A DNA stretch of 64,000 nucleotides from Adineta ricciae (GCA_905250025.1 CAJNOJ010000046.1:248001-312000); one strand, 5' to 3'. Shown: positions 32,544-46,070, numbered from the stretch's first letter. A program made the numbers and translations. The notes: generated by a model not told the origin, from the sequence alone.

Positions 32544-35500
32544 TCATTCATAAATGGATGATTCATTATCACTGCCATTCACCGGATCAAGATTTTCACT
32601 CTCTCTGGAATGAATGAATGAATAAATACAGTCCATATTTTGCATTCGAAAAATATTCTTACGGTAACTGAGTTTGAAAGGCATTTAGATCATTTTTGTT
32701 CGATATTAGTTGAGTATTCCCACGAACGTTCGTATTTTTCTCATTGAGAATTGTTTGACGATCCGAATTCTGCATGTTTACTTTTATATTTGATGGAAAT
32801 GGACTAGAATATTCTTCATTTTCAGAAATACTCGTATCTTCTGCAAATTCTAAAGAACAGAAAAACGATCGGTCCACTACACTGAATTCATTCGAGTAAA
32901 TTACGCGTATGTGGGATAGGAATCAGTGAAGATTGAAACGAAGACACTGTTCTTGTGGAAGACATTGATCTAAATGAGAAATAGATGGCAAAGTCGATTT
33001 CTATTTATAGACTGAGACATTCTCAACAGAGACGACGTTTCTATCACAGACTACATTATGCAGATTTAACAATAGAGGCAACTCATTTGCATACTCTTCT
33101 TGTTAACGAAAGTAAACAGAAATGTTTCTTGTGCGGATGCATGTGCAATAGAAATTGGATTTGAGCGCAATTGTACTGTACACTCACTCGATGGATGCTT
33201 CTTCCCACTTTACACCTGTGTGTAGAGAAAATTCGAGTTTTCGGTATTTTGATGAATCGTCACTGGCGGTGATCTGTCGAGGAGGGTGCGGAAGAGTTTT
33301 CTTCGGCGGTAAATTCTGTACAACGTGTTTTTCATTTCGAACTACGGTTGAAGAGATCGGTACATTGGAAGAATTCGTTGGTTTCGAGGCGTTTTCATGG
33401 ATTTTATTAGATGATAGCGTTCTTTGCTCGTTCGCAGAAATCGTTGTTGATGAAGGAAATCGCTCGATAACTGGTTCAGAAGATGGAAGGCTTTTCGATG
33501 ATACAGATCTATTTGATTTTGGTGTTGATGGTGACGGAGATGAACTTTTCGAAGTGGATTTCGAAGAGGAAGAATTTCGAGCGACTGGTAGAGGCGAAGG
33601 GTCTCTTAAAGCTGATATGGAAGACTTTCTTGTTGGCGCTGCTAGTGGAGGAGATTTATGTGATACGGAAGAGTTTATTCTTGACGATGTTGCCAATGGT
33701 TCCATATTTGGATTGAGCAGATCAGTTTCCAATGATGCTAATGCAATATGAAGTGAAGTGGATAATGCGGATGAGTTTTGTTGCCCTTGATTATCCAGCT
33801 GAGAGGTTGACTGTTGAGGTGTTTCATCGAGAAGAATCGAATGGTTTGAACTGCTGGCTGATAAAATCCTTGTTTCTTCCTCATGCCATTTGTTTGATGA
33901 CGAACATTCGAGAATCAATGGTGGATGGCTTGGTGATGGAATCACTTGTTGAGGTAGAACATCAGTGAAAAATGCATCATCGCCAGCATTTCTCGAAGAT
34001 GCCGAATGAATTCGATTGGTATTTTTTAAGGAGTTTGAAAAACTAAACGGAGAATCGCGCTTCGTTGGTTTTACTATCGGGTCCATCGGAATGAGACGTG
34101 TGAAAGAGTGTTCTTTGTCTGATTTCACAGAAAGAACTGATTCCGATAGGCGATTCATTCGATTTGCTAATTCTAATTTGGTTTTATCAACAATATCATC
34201 AAGAACTGAATTGAATCGAGCGATGGAATATTCATCGATGACATTCGATTGAATATCTGGCGTTCGCACTGAATCAGAGACAGTCGACATCGCTGAAACG
34301 AAGCAAAAACGAATGATTAATTATATCACTCAGAGAATATCTTGAATATACGTACGTTGATGACGAAGCAGTGGTGGAGAGTTGTTTGGTAATTGTTGTT
34401 TATCATCAGATTTTCTGGGTGAAAGAGAATGTTTCAAATTCAGTTGTGAAGAAGTTGAATCTTGTTTTAGTAATAAACTAGGCGAACGAGAACAAGATTT
34501 TGTTAATCGTTGATTAATTCCACTTGATTGAGATTGCGTGCTCTTCGAATTGTTTCGAGGCTTTCCATTCATTGTACCGTATGTTCTGAAAACGCAAGAG
34601 AATTTATATAATTGACAATTTCTGCTCTGCTCATCATTTATTGAGTATTACCTTTGAGCAGTTCGTACTTCCGTAGTATGTCTATTCAAATGCTATAAAT
34701 ACACGAATAGATCATCGATCAAAACAACAGCATTACTTACTTCACTATTAGATCGACCAGGTATCGAAGTTCTTGAATGAGATTTCGTAGGGATTTTTAC
34801 TGGCTGTTGCTGCTGCTGCTGTTGGATGACATTGGATCTTTTCGGTCGGTCAACGTAAACTGCTTGAGTATTTTGATCGACTAAACGAAATGTTTTCGTA
34901 AAAGATTTTTCATTCGAAGTCGTTTTTATTGTATTCATATCGATTGTCGGTAATCTCGAGGACGGTTTCTCTTGATCTACACTCGGAGCATGAATCGAAG
35001 TAATAACTTCCTGTTTAGACGACGTTCTTCGTGCTCTATTAGGATTGTTACTAGTTGTAAACGCTTGCCGAGATGACGAAGGAGTGTTTTTATTGACTGT
35101 TATGACATATCGTCTTTCTGTATCGTTGTTTTCCTGTCGGTAAGATGATAATGGAGGACTAGCATCATTATGGCGCGATTGTGTTTTCCTTGGCGATGTT
35201 GGCTCTTCAGTTAGTGAAACATAATGATGACGTTGTAAAGCACCTCGAGTATGAAATTGCTCGAAACATGGAGTACAGTAATGCTCACCGCATTCAAGGC
35301 ATTTCTGAAAAAGAAAACAAACCAGTTGCTTGACTGAGTTTCCCTGGCTTTACCACTGATGCTTTCTCTTTCTCGCATTGACCACAATTACTGCTCGTAT
35401 GAATTGTGAATACTTTCGTTTCAACAGAACGTCCTGAAACAGACGAGAATTTCATCCAAAAAGTTGTTCGTTCGTTTAAAGTGTACCTGAAGGTTTATCA

Positions 35501-35853
35501 TGGGATTCATCGGTCGAATATTGTGCGGATCCTTTATTAAAATGAGTTCGACTCGTTTCAGAACTTTTAACAAACATGAACAGGAGGTATATAATAAGTT
35601 GAAAGTATTAAACATACAGCGCTTTTGCTTGATCACAAAGTACTGTCACTTTTAACTTATTTAAACCACCTTCAAGTGCCTTTGTTTTTCTTTCATGCAA
35701 TTCGTTAGTTAATGTGCTGAATAAATCAGAAAGACGTGAGAGAAAGTAAGTTTTTGACAGAAGAGAAAAAGCATTCGAGTTTTACTGAGAAGTTAAATTG
35801 ATTGTTGTTGATGTTTGTGTTGACAAACGAGATGTATTGCGTAAACGTGACAT
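32544..35853 (-). CDS. ZBBX: B-box zinc finger protein, ZBBX-like
   Basis: Eleven exons (minus): 35786-35853, 35618-35716, 35487-35563, 35354-35433, 34741-35304, 34652-34692, 34356-34585, 33188-34292, 32905-32969, 32663-32849, 32544-32604; 858 aa; all phases close. An amino-terminal helical part is followed by one B-box zinc finger whose ligands span two exons: NCGQCEKEKASV then KCLECGEHYCTPCFEQFHTR and GALQRHH (about residues 98-137). The remaining 700 residues are Ser/Thr/Pro-rich and disordered, with a Gln run and Ser-rich basic patches. ZBBX is known from multiciliated cells and testis; the placement rests on the single B-box and layout. An acceptor-like AG (35857-35858) lies three bases before the ATG. 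Confidence 0.78.
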
Positions 35854-36298
35854 AGTCTAATGAAGATTTAACATCACCATCGATGCATGTTGATGTTTTG
35901 CAGCTACCTCTTTGACAAACCTAAATTTGAAATGACAACAGATGCCGCGTCTGCAAAAGTAAATTAACTTTATTTACTCATTCCGATTTTTTGCTTCAAT
36001 TTGAAATAAGTAACTATGAAGCTCTTGAAGTTTTTATTCCGGAATAGACGTGAGTATGAAAATATAGATTGGGAGAAATAAGTTTCTTATACTTTGTTCA
36101 CTTAAGTTAAGGATATGTGGGAATGGAGAGAAGAGAGATCGCTAACTAAGTACATTATCACAGCGTGTTGAATGCTTGGTTGAGTAATTGAAAGAAGAAA
36201 AGAAGAAAAAAGAAACAACGCAGAAAAATAGTTTCTCATATTTTGATAGTCTTGTTTTCAAAGTTTCGTAACGTTTTTGTAGTTTTGCTTAATGATTA
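35854..36298. other. Intergenic, no gene seen
   Basis: Between the ZBBX start and the end of the VWFC membrane protein, both minus. AT-rich, nothing recognised. Confidence 0.5.
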
Positions 36299-37339
36299 TT
36301 ACATTTCTTGTGTTTTTTCTTTATAAACAGGTGAATCACTGTGAGCAGCATATGGTGGTGGGACCATATCTTGACCAAAGGTCGGTGTAAAGTATCCTTG
36401 TTCAGCTTCGAACTTTTTCTCGTCATCAATGACTTCACCTTCGGTTGGTTCCTCTTCGTTCATTGGTTGCCAGCCAGCTGAATTCATATACTGATTGTAT
36501 GCTTCTTGAAACGTATGTTGATAACGTTGGTAGTAATAATAGATGAAAGCTGTGCAACTGATACAAACCAAAAGGCCGAAAATTAAGACAATGGCTAAAA
36601 CCATGACAATGATATAGATAACTCGTTCATCGCTTAACAAATCCAAGCTGTCGCTAAGTGAACCAATGAAAGTACGACACTCGATGTTGCCTAATTGACA
36701 CCAGCATTGCATTTTTCTCTCAACGCTTTTGATTACGACGCCTACGAAATAAAAGCGAAAATCACTTGAAAACTTTATCGACTCAAACTAACCATGCGGG
36801 TAAGTAAAACCATCGTAAAGACATGAATTTCGTGCAACTTCATAGCTGCATTGAGCACAGCATTGACCATCTTTGCGATACGGCATCGTGTTGTCAACGC
36901 AATATGTTGGTAGACATTGAAGTGGTTCACAACGGACTGCACGTGATGACAGACATTTGCACATGGTGCAAATACTATTCATGAATGTGTAGCCGTATGG
37001 AAGATAGGTACCATTGCTAAGACGACACCAGTGAGCATGTTCAAGTGGTGTTGGGTCTGATGTTGTCGTTGTATCACTTGTATCAGTACTTGTTGATGCA
37101 ACTATTTCTTCTGAGCTGTCGGGAGTCTCAGTTTCAGTGCTAGTTTGAGTTGTAGAAGTTTGACAAAGAGGAAGGAAAGTGTTCGTTGGATCGTTTGTAC
37201 ATGGTCTTGGATGATCAGGATCACGATGATGGCCACCATGAGCATGTCGAGCATGTACGCGATGGTCTTGTTCACCGCCAACACTGATTATTAGTGCTGT
37301 GATCAGCGCTATGATTATCGCTGCACGTAATTCAGTCAT
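36299..37339 (-). CDS. VWFC-domain single-pass membrane protein with PPxY tail
   Basis: Exons (minus) 36793-37339 and 36299-36741 (intron 51 bp), 329 aa. The start at 37339 is chosen because it gives a clean signal peptide (MTELRAAIIIALITALIISV); an in-frame ATG at 37414 would add 25 hydrophobic residues. Then a His-rich segment (HRVHARHAHGGHHRD), a Ser/Thr-rich linker, a cysteine-rich von Willebrand factor C region (WCRLSNGTYLPYGY to CCAQC, followed by a second incomplete unit CLYDGFTYPHG to CWCQLGNIECR), a membrane helix (VIYIIVMVLAIVLIFGLLVC) and an acidic tail with VPPPYAAHSDSPVY. The PPPY motif is a typical ligand for WW domains of NEDD4-type ubiquitin ligases. It recalls DGCR2/IDD in order but lacks its lectin domain. 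Confidence 0.8.
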
Positions 37340-37910
37340 GATTTTTTGTACAATAAGCCAATGAATATAAATTATTGATATGAATACGATGTAATGAAAC
37401 GAGTCTACCTGCAAGAAATGAAACTAAAGCGTCACTCTTCTTTTCAATTGAATTGATATCAACGAGCGTGTCCTTCATTAAGGTTTTTTTCACTTCGCCA
37501 TTGCTTTTCATCGAAAAATCAAAACAAAGATTTTTTTTTTCTCTCTCTTCATTCTGATCATTTATTCGGCAGGTCTGTATGGACGACTGTGACTTGTATC
37601 AAGTTTATTTTTCTCTCTCGAACGTATAAAAACGAGGCGCAAAAAAAGTGCAATGCTCTTTCTTTCTTACTCCACCAAACTCATCGTCATGCATCACTGC
37701 ATTTCTTTGTACATCTCTACAACGTTACATTTCTTTTTCTGCCGTTTCTGCGCATACGAATACCTGACATGTACTAGATACAATTAGCGAAATTCGTCGC
37801 ATGTATGAAGGTTGAAATTTGAAGTTTCTTTTCGAAATATTTTTCTTTTTTTCGGAACTTATGACGGCTAAAATTTGCATAAAAAAGAACAAATCATCTC
37901 TCTAGTTCAA
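37340..37910. other. Intergenic, no gene seen
   Basis: Upstream of the VWFC protein and downstream of OTUB1. T-rich with short open frames; nothing supported. Confidence 0.5.
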
Positions 37911-39082
37911 TCAATGTTCATAGAGTAAATCATAATGACCAGGTCGATAAAGCATTGTAATCATCGGTTTGAACGTATGTGGATTCTCATCATCATTGGC
38001 GGCAAAATCATGGGTTGTTAATGAAGATTGTTCACTTCGATCCATATAGATCACACGTAACGGAACCGCTGCTGCTTTAGCTAAAGCAGTGATATGAATG
38101 TTATCGGACTCACGGCCCATAGGCTCGACTTCCTTCAGCGAAAAAGTCAGTCAATTCAATGAAGTTTATGGAAAAGTAGGCATACAGTGCTGCAGAATTG
38201 TTTCACAGTTTTTCCATCTTCGATGAAATTTTCGAAAAAATCCGAATTCATTTGTAAATAAGCCGATGTAAATAAACTACGGGAAGAAAAAAACAGTCTT
38301 TCTCATACAAATTTGTCTGACTTGCTTACCGTAAATATGCAACAAAATAATCGGAACGGGATGATGAACAGAAACTTTCCATCAAACCGATTTCATTTCC
38401 ATCTTTTCGTGCACCATCGATTATTTCAAGAACCTAGCACGATCAATGACTTCCTTCTGTTTCGAATTAACTGATAACAAAACTTACGACATCCCTGACA
38501 TCTTCAACCGTGAAATCTAGATAACCTAATTGAACAAGCTTATCTTTTAAATCATAGGTCAATTGACGGAATTTGTCCAGTTCTTTGCATTTATTGAGAT
38601 TCTCTTCGAGATAACCAAAGCCAAATGCACGATAGAAACAGTTTCCATCACCACGTGTACGACGAATGTATTTATATCTTTTAATTAATTCCTTGAAGAA
38701 GACGATTAAAACCAACTTTATATGTGTTTTAACATACCGAGATTTTATCTTGATAAATCTTATCTTCGGAGAGATATTCCTTTTTCAATTCGCTTGTTTC
38801 AATCTTTTCACCGATTAACGGTTGATGTTCAGCAATCTTATAGACAACTCAATCGAAGTGAACCAAAATTTTTCAAATGATACTTTACTTCTTTTTCTAT
38901 ATCAACTTGTTGCTGTTGTGTTTGCTGGTCAATATCTAGATCTAAACAAAGGAAAATTCTGCTTTCAAATCTTGTCATTCGATATCAAACAACTTACTAC
39001 TAGCCGAATAATTATTGTTGTTGTTATTATTAGTGCCAGCAGCTGTATCATCGGTAGTCATTGTATCTCTTGCAGTTGCCAT
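37911..39082 (-). CDS. OTUB1: OTUB1 deubiquitinase (otubain)
   Basis: OTU-family cysteine protease that cleaves Lys48-linked ubiquitin and, in mammals, also blocks some E2 enzymes. Seven exons (minus): 38998-39082, 38889-38941, 38738-38836, 38488-38691, 38330-38433, 38186-38276, 37911-38132; introns 52-61 bp; 285 aa, close to the 271 aa of the human protein. Seen: amino-terminal Asn and Gln runs, the helix KIETSELKKEYLSEDKIYQD, catalytic Asp-Gly-Asn-Cys in RRTRGDGNCFYRAFGFGYLE, VEPMGRESDNIHITALAKA, and catalytic His in LYRPGHYDLLY. All catalytic residues are intact. The minus-strand sequence TTATTATTCTTCTTTTAAG ends three bases before the ATG. Confidence 0.96.
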
Positions 39083-40557
39083 GTACTTAAAAGAAGAATA
39101 ATAAAGAGAATAATGATTATGTTCATTTTTCTGCACCAGTTGATTTTAGTATCCAATAGAGAGGTTTTTAAAATTAGATGTCGCTCAAGATAACTTTCAA
39201 ATATTAATAAGATTTTCAGTGTATAGTAGAAATATTCATCCGTATATCAGTTTTCAACGATGGATGTTGAAGTGGAGTATTATTGTCATTGTTTAAAATC
39301 ATTATCATTTAAAGTACGATGTCGAAAGCAATTGTAATAGTTTACTCGTGTTTTAGCAAGTAAACTTTAGACTATTTTTAGACGCTCAGTGAGAAAAACC
39401 TATGTATTGGATAGTGTTTCATTCGATTTTACGTGACAACAATGACCCTCTGCAAAGTACTTTATACCTCTTCCATATTTCAGTCATACTCGGACAAAGA
39501 TTATTCTTCTCAAAGATAATAGAGTACAATCTGAACTGACAAGAGAGAATCTTGAAGTTATCATTCTAATTATTTTGAGCTAATATTCTATATATTCGTC
39601 GTACTACATGTCCGTTATGACTAACAAAACAGATTGCAACTGATTTCTTTGCTTGTTGTACAGTGATAGATCAAAATTATAGAAAAAGACACTTTTAACG
39701 GAATCAGTTTTATTCAGCTCTGAAGCTTTACAAAGGATTCAACAGCAATGATAAGACTCTTGAACTATGCACTAACTCTAGAATAGCTATTGAGAGGTAA
39801 GTTCATCTACCATCGAGGTACATCATGAAAATGCGAAGAAAATTCTACAGGTTTTGTCAGGTTTCCTGGATCTTTGAATTTTGTAGAAAATACAAAAACT
39901 CTCTAGGATCTTTTTTGACAACTTCAAAAGACAGCTTCTTCTTCGAATTTCAATCTAAAGATAAAGAAGGAGCGAAAGTTTTGACTACATTTTCTCCAAC
40001 AACATATCTCAACCAATAATCACTTTGTAAGTGAAATCAGAGCACATCCTGCGACAAAGCTACACAATGGCATCTTTCAATTCGAGAATTTTCTATATAA
40101 GACTTAAGATGTTTTGGTCAGACTCTTCTTCATTTGAAAGTATTTATTTATTCAATAAAGAGTATTATGTTCATTATAAACAATCAAATTTAAGAGATAA
40201 TAAATAGAAGTAAGTGTGTACCTGGTGAGATAGTCATATGTTTCACTTATACTCGATTGCTCACCTGACTACTTTAGACAAGAGTTTGAGCAAAAAGTAA
40301 ATTTTGAAGTTCTTCAGGCACTATGAATTTCTTCGAAAGTCTTCAACTTTCAACGGTGAGACATGTATAAAAACGAGATGTTGAAATTTTCCTTTCTAGT
40401 ACCGAGTAAGTTTCTGACAATAAATGAAGAGTGTTTTGTGCTTTTTTTAAATTGGCTAATATTAGTCGCACAGCACACTCACAGATATATAGCTCTATTT
40501 AATTCTTCACAATTTCTTTTCAAAAAACATTCTCTCATAGCTAGAAGTAATCACAAT
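39083..40557. other. Intergenic between divergent genes, no gene seen
   Basis: Separates OTUB1 (minus) from a secreted protein (plus). Several short open frames (for example 39825-40019) show no splice or family support. No RNA gene recognised. Confidence 0.5.
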
Positions 40558-41787
40558 ATGGTGGATCTATTTCGAGGCTTGCAATCATCAAGTACTTTCG
40601 TTTATTTCATCGTCCATTCGTTTTTATTTACCGTGCACAGTGATCCTACGATTGGCAAGGTTAGTACAGCTCGATTTACCAGCATCGATCAATTAAATAC
40701 TGGAACAACATGGATTTCTAATCAACTTACAGTGGAACAGTGCTTATGCACAGCTCTACTGCAATACACTAATGTTCTTCTGTTCAACAGTTATTCAAAT
40801 GGTTCATGTCAATTATTTTTTGCATTACCTTACACATATACAATGGAATATCGAAATGATTCGACGATTATTCTCCTTTCGCCATTGCCGCCGAGAGACC
40901 AAGCACCGTGTTGTTCAAATCTCCCGTGGCTTATGAGTCGTATAGTCAATTCATCAACAACAACGCTGACGTTAAAGCATCCTTCTCACTTAATTATTGA
41001 TGATTTTAATTATTTAGTAGTTCTCTATAATTCTTATACAGTAAATCGATACAGTCGATCGACCATGTTATTAAACTCGACGATATCAGTCGGTGTTTTT
41101 ACGGAGGCATTAAGTTACTACAATAGACAATATTTTTTAAGTAAATCTTTATGATCTACGCCCAACAAATTCATGATATTGTCTATTCTAGCTAAAGGTA
41201 TAAGTCATACGTCAGACCTCGCGATTTACTCGATGGATACACTTGCAAACACGGCGACTGTTGGCATTGCCAGAGATCCGCGAGATTATGTTTTCATTCG
41301 CAATGGTTCTATCATGGTCGTCAGCATTCAAACATTGCAACTCATTTCCTTCTACAACGTCATTTCTCCAACATCATATACGTTGGCATTTTCATTGTCA
41401 GCACCGGAAGCACCCAATAAGATCTATCGAGTGAATGATTCCTTGCTGTATATAACAACTCTTACTACTAATCGACCGATTTACACATTGACCTACGATA
41501 GCACAGACAATAACTGGACATGGGGAAGTTTACCAGCGACGACTAGTGATATAGGAGAGGGTAATTTCCAAGTAATAATGGATGCATGTGGTCGATTATG
41601 GACTTCAGTTGAAAACTTTGGAATTCGAATCTTTGATAGATTTGGAACAAAATGCTTGTATAATTGGTCCCTTAGTATCGGCTTAAATGGAATCGTCTTC
41701 GGTGACCAGTTTTTTTTCTCTGTTGCTGACTATGACAATAACGAAGTTTTTAGTTATCAACCTGAAATCAGTCAGTGTACCTCATAA
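40558..41787 (+). CDS. Secreted protein with propeller-like carboxyl half
   Basis: Exons 40558-41140 and 41192-41787 (intron 51 bp), 392 aa. The start at 40558 is chosen because it gives a signal peptide (VYFIVHSFLFTVHS near residues 15-28); the frame is open further upstream to 40363. The first half has paired cysteines (QCLCTALLQYTNV, PCCSNLPWLM) and glycosylation sites, like the PAN/apple-like region seen in many bdelloid secreted proteins. The second half has short strand-rich repeats (DACGRLWTSVENFGIRIFDR, DYDNNEVFSYQ), suggesting a small NHL/SMP-30-type beta-propeller. Not assigned to a named family. Confidence 0.7.
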
Positions 41788-44580
41788 GTAGTTCCTGTTT
41801 TGCTTCACAGAATAAATCTTTTTTGAAGTAAAAATTATTAAAAAACTTTCCAAAGCGAATGCATATTGCTATTTATTGTCGGATATCATTAATGTTCAAA
41901 GAACGTCGTTGTTCTTACCTCCGATTCTAATCCCTCATTTCCGTTCCTTAAACGACTTTTTTTGTTGTTGTATTGATCAGTCGATTTGTATCAGATAAGG
42001 CTTTCTGATTAACTTTGTTTCATCTAGCTGATGAACACGATTCATTGTTTTCTCAGATCAGAAAAAAGTAGTCTTTCATATCATTCTGAAATTTAACCCG
42101 ATTTGATCATATTTCAATTGAATAGTATTGAACTTCTTCTTCTTTCTCCAATGCCGGTAATCATATCAAACAAATGGCACAAGAGGGATAATCTTAGCAA
42201 AAAACACTCCAATCATAAGCATGCTGATGTCAAATAGATGTCCGTCAAGATGAAGCGACAGGAAGAGAAATATTCACTCCTTTTCTCTTTGTACATGTTC
42301 TATCAAGTGTAACTTACCTTTACTTTCATTTATAAATTATTTATTTCACTTATTTTTGTTTAATTATTGATAACCATGCAAGAAATAGACTTCGGCAATA
42401 AATAAATAATTACTAACCGAATGGAAATCAGTATCTAGGTATTCATTGCATTAATCTTCGTCGACAATGTGTACACATCGTTCATGTCTATTATTTGTCT
42501 TTTATCTAAACTTCGAACCCGAACGGAAGGTCAACAAGGCTAACTTTTTCAAATATAAATGTATTTATTTAACGATCATCTTTCGATGTACATCTACAGC
42601 TTTTCATGTTTAACAGGATAGTGTTCATTTGTATCTGGATCGAAGAAAAAAAGAAAAACACGTCTGCTCGAATCTTGACTAACAAATATAGACATGTGGA
42701 CGGATACCTCGATCGAGCGTGTTGGACGACGCTGGTGATGATAGTCTGTTTTATGCAGTGTTGAATAAAATCAGATAGATGGATCTGATTTCTCCTATCA
42801 TTCTCCTTAATCATCACTACTGAATCGTTCATTCATACATTCGTTTGTCTTTCATCAAAGCCATCTGTTCGTCTTTTTCTCTTTAACCTCTCAACAGATA
42901 CAAGTAGCAGCCATTTCACCATCTCATTGTGAGTATTGCCTTTTCTCCGTGCTTAATTTCGCCCTAGAGCTTATCTAAAAGAACGTTCAGACATGATTTC
43001 AATCAAATTGTTCCATCAGCAGCCATTGAACAAATGACAAGTGTCAGTTTGAACTTCCTGACAACGATACAGATGATGATAATTTCGATACATTTCGATG
43101 ATTTTGTTTTCTTACTGAAAAGAAAGAAAACAATTGTTTCCACTCATCCTTATCTTTACTCCATCTGTTTTCTTTTCACATCAAATCATTTCCTCGATCG
43201 AGTCGAACGTTAGCGTCTCTCTGATGTGCTAACGAAACGAAAAGTCGAACTGTTTTCTTCCTTCTGATCGATGAGATATCTTTCATGAACGATTTCTCCT
43301 TTCTAGATCATTAAGACTCTAATTGATATTAATCGGCCCATGGCATCCCAAACAAGCGAACAAACGGAAATATTTCTCAGATCGCCTGATGAAATCGCAT
43401 TTATTAAAAAAACAAATATTATCAAGTAAGCCTATTTGACGTGACTAAATTTTTCAATAAAAGATAAATTAATCGAGACATGATCATTAGACTTACGATC
43501 AATGTAACAAGAAGAGTAATTACTTATTCATCTCATCGATCATCGAGTAGGTTTTGATCGAGTTGAACATAAGAACAAAAAGCCACAACGAACGAGAAAA
43601 CAAATCAATTTTGTTTTCTTCTGCTCTTTTGCCAATTAAAACAGATAATGCCATCGGTCATGTTCAATTCATGATAGTAGTCGATCGGCAACAATAACAC
43701 ACATCCCATGTCAATATTTGTCTGCATGTGATGACCTCCGTTTGTCTAAGAAAAGAATAATGTATCTCTTGATGTGTTCAAAAGAAGAAGAAACACTTTG
43801 AAGACAAAATGAGATCGATGATTATTCAGCTCAGTTAGACGATCGATTGATGCTGTGCCTAAATGTTTATTCATTTCATTGAGATTTCAATGATAATTAC
43901 ATCGCAGATGTTTCATTTATGCTAAATTCTCGCTTCATTTACATATTGTTTGCCGTGTTGGCTTAACGCCAAACATATTCTTCTTCTTCTTCTTTTTTTT
44001 TGACAATAATCATAGTTCATCATGCGAATTTTTAACAGGAAGTCGAATACTTCTTCTAACCAATTGTCATAGTTACTTTTTTGTCTTTTCCCCTTTTCTT
44101 TCTCTTCTTCGCGTTTTTTTTGCAGCTTATATTCAACATATTAAACTTTTTTTTTTCATCGTCATCATCTTGACCGACGTATGAATAAACGAGAGAATTG
44201 AGGCGGAAGTTCTTACTTGTGGAAAAAAAAAGAAAGAGAAAAGAAAACCTGTTGAAATGAGTCTCACCGCACTAATTCCTGATTGGAGTGTCGTCCTAAC
44301 CGCGTTCACCTCTACTGTTTCTCATTTCTCTCCTTTTCGCCTTTTTTTACATGTTTCTTAATTATTCTCTCTGTCTGGTTCAGTTTTTTCCTCTTTCTCT
44401 CTCTGTCTCTTTCTCTTCTCTCTCTTTTCCAAAAATATCTCCAGTCGTTCGTCGATTTTTTTCCCTTCTTTCTCTTTACTAGTTCAGTATCGACCGCAAA
44501 GCGGACACACGCACACACACACACAGACACATACATACATACTCACTCCGTTTCCTCCTATCTGAAAAAATAATAATAAC
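41788..44580. other. Intergenic, 2.8 kb, no gene seen
   Basis: The longest gene-free stretch. No supported exon on either strand. The last 300 bases before the aquaporin ATG are strongly pyrimidine-rich (TC/TTTC tracts, 44330-44470) followed by an ACAC run (44504-44524), probably promoter or 5' UTR of that gene. Confidence 0.5.
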
Positions 44581-45919
44581 ATGTCGAGCGCCGAAGTTCA
44601 ACAAAGTGAACGCCTTCCAATGCTAACTTCGACCGACGAGGTCATTCACTCAAATCCGGTCGCGCCAACGCCGGTAGTTACTGAAAGTACGACTATCACC
44701 GTAGTTAAAAAGTAAGTATCCTCCAGAAAAATACCTTCTACTCTTTTTTGTCCATTCGAATAAAAAATACGAGCAGAGAAAATAACAACTTTTCGTTTAG
44801 AATTGCCGATCCTAATATTCCTGTGGAAGACAATAATAAGTTTATTCAAGTTATTCGGCCATTACTGATTGAACTCGTATGTAGAAAATACTTTGAGCCA
44901 AAAACAAACAGAACCGTTGCAAATCATTTTCCTTTTTTTTATTACGATCACTGATAGATTGGTACTGCTTTATTTGTTCTTATTGGCTTATGGGGCGCTT
45001 GTTCAAATGGTGGTGTTATCGCAGCTGCATTATCGTTTGGTCTTGCTTTGATGGTCCTATCCGGTAGTTTTGGTCATATATCAGGTGTTCATTTCAATCC
45101 ATCTGTTACAATCGGACTTTTAATTGCCGGAGAAATCCAACCTGTTATGGCGATACTTTATGTTGTCATGCAACTTTTAGGAGGTAGGCATTACTCGTTT
45201 TTCTTTCAAAAGAAATTTGATTTTCACAAAAAAAAAATACAAATGACTTCATTAGGCATTGCTGCTGGTGGTCTCTTACGTTTATTACTTGCAAGTCATC
45301 CTTATGTTGGATGCAAAGGTGGTGCAACAGTTCTAACAACATATGCTGCAGTGAACCGCACAGTTGACAATCGCGTTGTCTATTATATGGCCGATCAAGT
45401 CACCTGGTGGCAAGTAAGTGAACGATAATAAAAAAAAAACTTGACATTGATTGATTTCATTGGTTTGAAGGGAATTTTAATTGAAGCTATTGTTACATTT
45501 GTACTTGTCACAGTCATTATTATGGTCGCTCTTGATTCGAAATCAAAAACTGGTTTAGCACCTGTTCTCATCGGATTCACTTTAGGTGTTAACATTCTCG
45601 CTGTGTAAGTTGAAGTGACGTGCTGTAAATGAGAGAAATGCACATTCGGACTATTTTCAGTGGAGCTTACACCGGTGGTTCACTCAATCCGGCTCGCTCA
45701 CTTGGTCCAGCTATCTTTGCCAACGTATGGAATGAACATTATGTTTATTGGATTGGTCCTCTTGCTGGAGCCGTCGTTGCTGCTCTTCTCTATCGGTAAG
45801 AACTAATTGAGATATATTCGAAAATTTACGATTCTTTTGTTTTCGTGAATAGAACGGTCTGGGCCCATCATGATCGTCGTATGTTTGTTAAACGTACAAA
45901 TGCAGTTGTCAAACATTAA
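44581..45919 (+). CDS. Aquaporin with NPS in the first pore motif
   Basis: Membrane channel for water or small solutes. Seven exons: 44581-44711, 44801-44876, 44958-45183, 45256-45413, 45471-45604, 45661-45795, 45853-45919; 308 aa. Introns are 56-89 bp, longer than in most neighbours. Six membrane helices are visible (for example LIELIGTALFVLIGLWGA and LAPVLIGFTLGVNILAV). The first pore motif is GVHFNPSVTIG (NPS instead of NPA); the second is normal, GGSLNPARSLGPA, with the conserved Arg of the selectivity filter. A polar amino tail of about 60 residues precedes helix 1. The subfamily cannot be fixed by eye; the absence of the glycerol-type NPARD Asp argues against an aquaglyceroporin. Confidence 0.93.
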
Positions 45920-46070
45920 AAATGATTTCGAATATACACATTCATATGGTTTTCTTGTATTTGTGTTGTGAATATTAATTAAGCGAAATTTGATGTGTAT
46001 ACTGCTTTGATGTGTTTATTATTCATTTGGCTTATTTTCTCATAAATATTTTCTATTTCATCATTTGTTC

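Noticed and set aside
33155-33751. 198-codon plus-strand ORF
   Set aside because: Antisense to the large Ser-rich exon of ZBBX; its acidic, Phe-rich composition is the mirror of that low-complexity exon.
44283-44573. 96-codon plus-strand ORF before the aquaporin
   Set aside because: Translation of pyrimidine tracts and an ACAC run; most likely 5' UTR or promoter.
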